NCBI GenBank assembly: GCA_028715585.1
Contig: JAQURN010000020.1
Coordinates: forward strand, 1-14,428
Direction: 5' to 3'
Origin: Actinomycetota bacterium
GTDB taxonomy: Bacteria > Actinomycetota > Geothermincolia > Fen-727 > JAQURN01
DNA: 14,428 nucleotides
Made by a program: the position numbers and the translations under genes. Under the pieces are notes generated by a model. The model had not been told where the DNA came from. It was given only the letters and a program-made list of their open reading frames with translations, and ran no database searches. Below, piece by piece: positions 13,270 through 14,428 of this stretch. The number at the start of each line of letters is the position of its first letter. Position 1 is the stretch's first letter.

Positions 13270-14428
13270 ATGGCTGAAAAATTCTTTCTCTTGACCCTGG
13301 GGTGCTTTCGAAATGAAGTGGAGTCCGACTTAATGAGGAGCGAACTCCTGTCGAACAACCTCCTCGAGACACATCGGATTGACGAGGCGGATATATTGAT
13401 TGTGAACACATGTGGTTTCCTCCGTGAGGCGGTTGACGAAGGCATTGACACCATCTTGGAGCTTCATCGGCTCTCTAAAAATCTCCCGATTCTTCTTGTG
13501 GGGTGCATGGCAGAGAGATATGGAAATGATCTCCTCGATTCCATGCCCGAGGTAGCTGGAGTGCTTGGGGTTAACTGGCAGGGAAAACTTGGCGATGCCG
13601 TTCGAACTCTTATTGATGGAAACAGATACTGCGAAAAACCACTGGCTTGGTCAATAGAAATTCCCCGAGTGATTGACAGTTCCAATAACGCCACTCTCCT
13701 GGTGAAGGTTGCCGATGGCTGCGACAAGAGATGCAGTTTTTGTACCATTCCCATGATAAAGGGTCCTTACCGAAGCAGACAGATTGGCGATATTCTCGCA
13801 GAAATCAAAAGTCTTTCCGGAAAAAGACAAAGAGAAGTTATTCTGCTTGCCCAGGATTTATCCAGCTATGGCATCGATCTTTACGGAAGAACTCGACTCG
13901 CCGGCTTAATCAGAGAGATTTCGCTCATAGAATCGGTTCGTTGGATAAGATTGCTGTATCTTCAACCCGAAGGCCTCGATGAGGATATTATCAATGAATG
14001 CGTTTCCAACCCAAAAGTTTGCGACTATTTTGATATTCCCTTTCAGCACGCTAGCGCTAGCGTGCTGAAGCGAATGGGAAGGGGCGGAGACTTCGAGAAA
14101 AACCTGAATATCGTCAAAAGGATAAGGAGTGTGAGGCCGAAGGCGGCTTTGAGGACGACCCTCATGGTTGGCTTTCCAGGTGAGACCGATGAGGACTTCC
14201 AAACCCTTCTGGAATTTGTAAGCGAGGCGAAATTTGACTGGCTTGGACTCTTCAAGTTCAGCGCGGAGGAAGGAACAATCGCGGCTCGGCTCCCGAACCA
14301 GATTGAGCCGGAGAAGGCGGACGAGAGGTGCGAAGAACTTCTTGCCCTCCAGAGTGAAATTGAAAGTGAAAGGGCAGAAGGCGTTGTGGGGCGAAGGCTG
14401 GAATGCGTCATTGATTCCCCCTCCGATC
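13270..14428 (+). CDS. rimO: Ribosomal protein S12 methylthiotransferase RimO (3' end outside window)
   Basis: RimO is a radical-SAM enzyme with two 4Fe-4S clusters that adds a methylthio group to the conserved aspartate of ribosomal protein S12. The frame is open from ATG 13270 to the window end (386 residues visible). The N-terminal cluster cysteines are Cys12 (TLGCFRN), Cys48 (NTCGF) and Cys79 (VGCMAERY). The radical-SAM motif CDKRCSFCTIP gives Cys151, Cys155 and Cys158. RimO rather than MiaB is favoured by SSYGIDLYG (198-206), FDIPFQHASASVLKRMGR (254-271) and FKFSAEEGTIAARLP (328-342). The C-terminal TRAM domain has just begun (VGRRLECVID) when the window ends. GGGAAGG at 13252-13258, 11 nt upstream, is the likely ribosome-binding site. 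The first-cluster motif LGCFRN differs from the more usual LGCPKN. Confidence 0.95.
   Translation, partial: MAEKFFLLTLGCFRNEVESDLMRSELLSNNLLETHRIDEADILIVNTCGFLREAVDEGIDTILELHRLSKNLPILLVGCMAERYGNDLLDSMPEVAGVLGVNWQGKLGDAVRTLIDGNRYCEKPLAWSIEIPRVIDSSNNATLLVKVADGCDKRCSFCTIPMIKGPYRSRQIGDILAEIKSLSGKRQREVILLAQDLSSYGIDLYGRTRLAGLIREISLIESVRWIRLLYLQPEGLDEDIINECVSNPKVCDYFDIPFQHASASVLKRMGRGGDFEKNLNIVKRIRSVRPKAALRTTLMVGFPGETDEDFQTLLEFVSEAKFDWLGLFKFSAEEGTIAARLPNQIEPEKADERCEELLALQSEIESERAEGVVGRRLECVIDSPSD
14042..14069 (+). repeat. Perfect 28-bp palindrome inside rimO
   Basis: Each arm is TTCAGCACGCTAGC, and the right half is its exact reverse complement with no spacer (centre between 14055 and 14056). It encodes the QHASASVLK part of a conserved RimO motif, so the reading frame runs through it intact. 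Confidence 0.9.

Overview
The window is a compact, entirely plus-strand bacterial housekeeping region with twelve genes. Two of them are cut by the window ends. The gene order is infB (3' part), a DUF503/YlxP gene, rbfA, nrnA, truB, ribF, rpsO, pnp, an M16 zinc protease, dapB, ftsK/spoIIIE, a 77-codon gene of unknown function, a short chemoreceptor, and rimO (5' part). The run rpsO-pnp-M16-dapB followed by ftsK resembles actinobacterial gene order. Bacillota usually have other genes between pnp and dapB. Base composition is near balanced, unlike high-GC Streptomyces-type actinobacteria, so an uncultured, deep-branching actinobacterial lineage is my best guess. This is inferred from synteny and protein character only.

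Positions 1-4522 are the translation and ribosome-maturation block. It holds initiation factor IF2, a small DUF503 protein, 30S maturation factor RbfA, the DHH nanoRNase/pAp phosphatase NrnA, tRNA pseudouridine-55 synthase TruB and the FAD-forming enzyme RibF. Genes are separated by 2-29 nt or overlap (nrnA/truB by 16 nt, truB/ribF by 14 nt), which suggests one translationally coupled operon. Positions 4523-7198 hold the rpsO-pnp pair (ribosomal protein S15 and polynucleotide phosphorylase). A likely extended -10 promoter lies just upstream of rpsO. The PNPase has an unusually long helical linker between its two RNase PH domains.

Positions 7199-9275 hold an M16 metalloprotease and dihydrodipicolinate reductase (lysine/diaminopimelate pathway). 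A 104-nt gap then leads to ftsK, which has a TTG start and a strong ribosome-binding site. After a 73-nt gap come a 77-residue helical protein of unknown function and, 18 nt later, a methyl-accepting chemotaxis protein with almost no extracellular domain. This pair is the only part of the window that looks accessory, because ftsK and rimO are otherwise close neighbours in many Gram-positive genomes. The last gene is rimO, the S12 methylthiotransferase. It contains a perfect 28-bp palindrome inside a conserved protein motif.

There are no tRNA or rRNA genes, insertion sequences, CRISPR arrays or convincing intrinsic terminators, and no gene-free stretch longer than 104 nt. I did not find a clear new biological system. 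The best candidates for a second look are the small-protein/chemoreceptor pair and the rimO palindrome.
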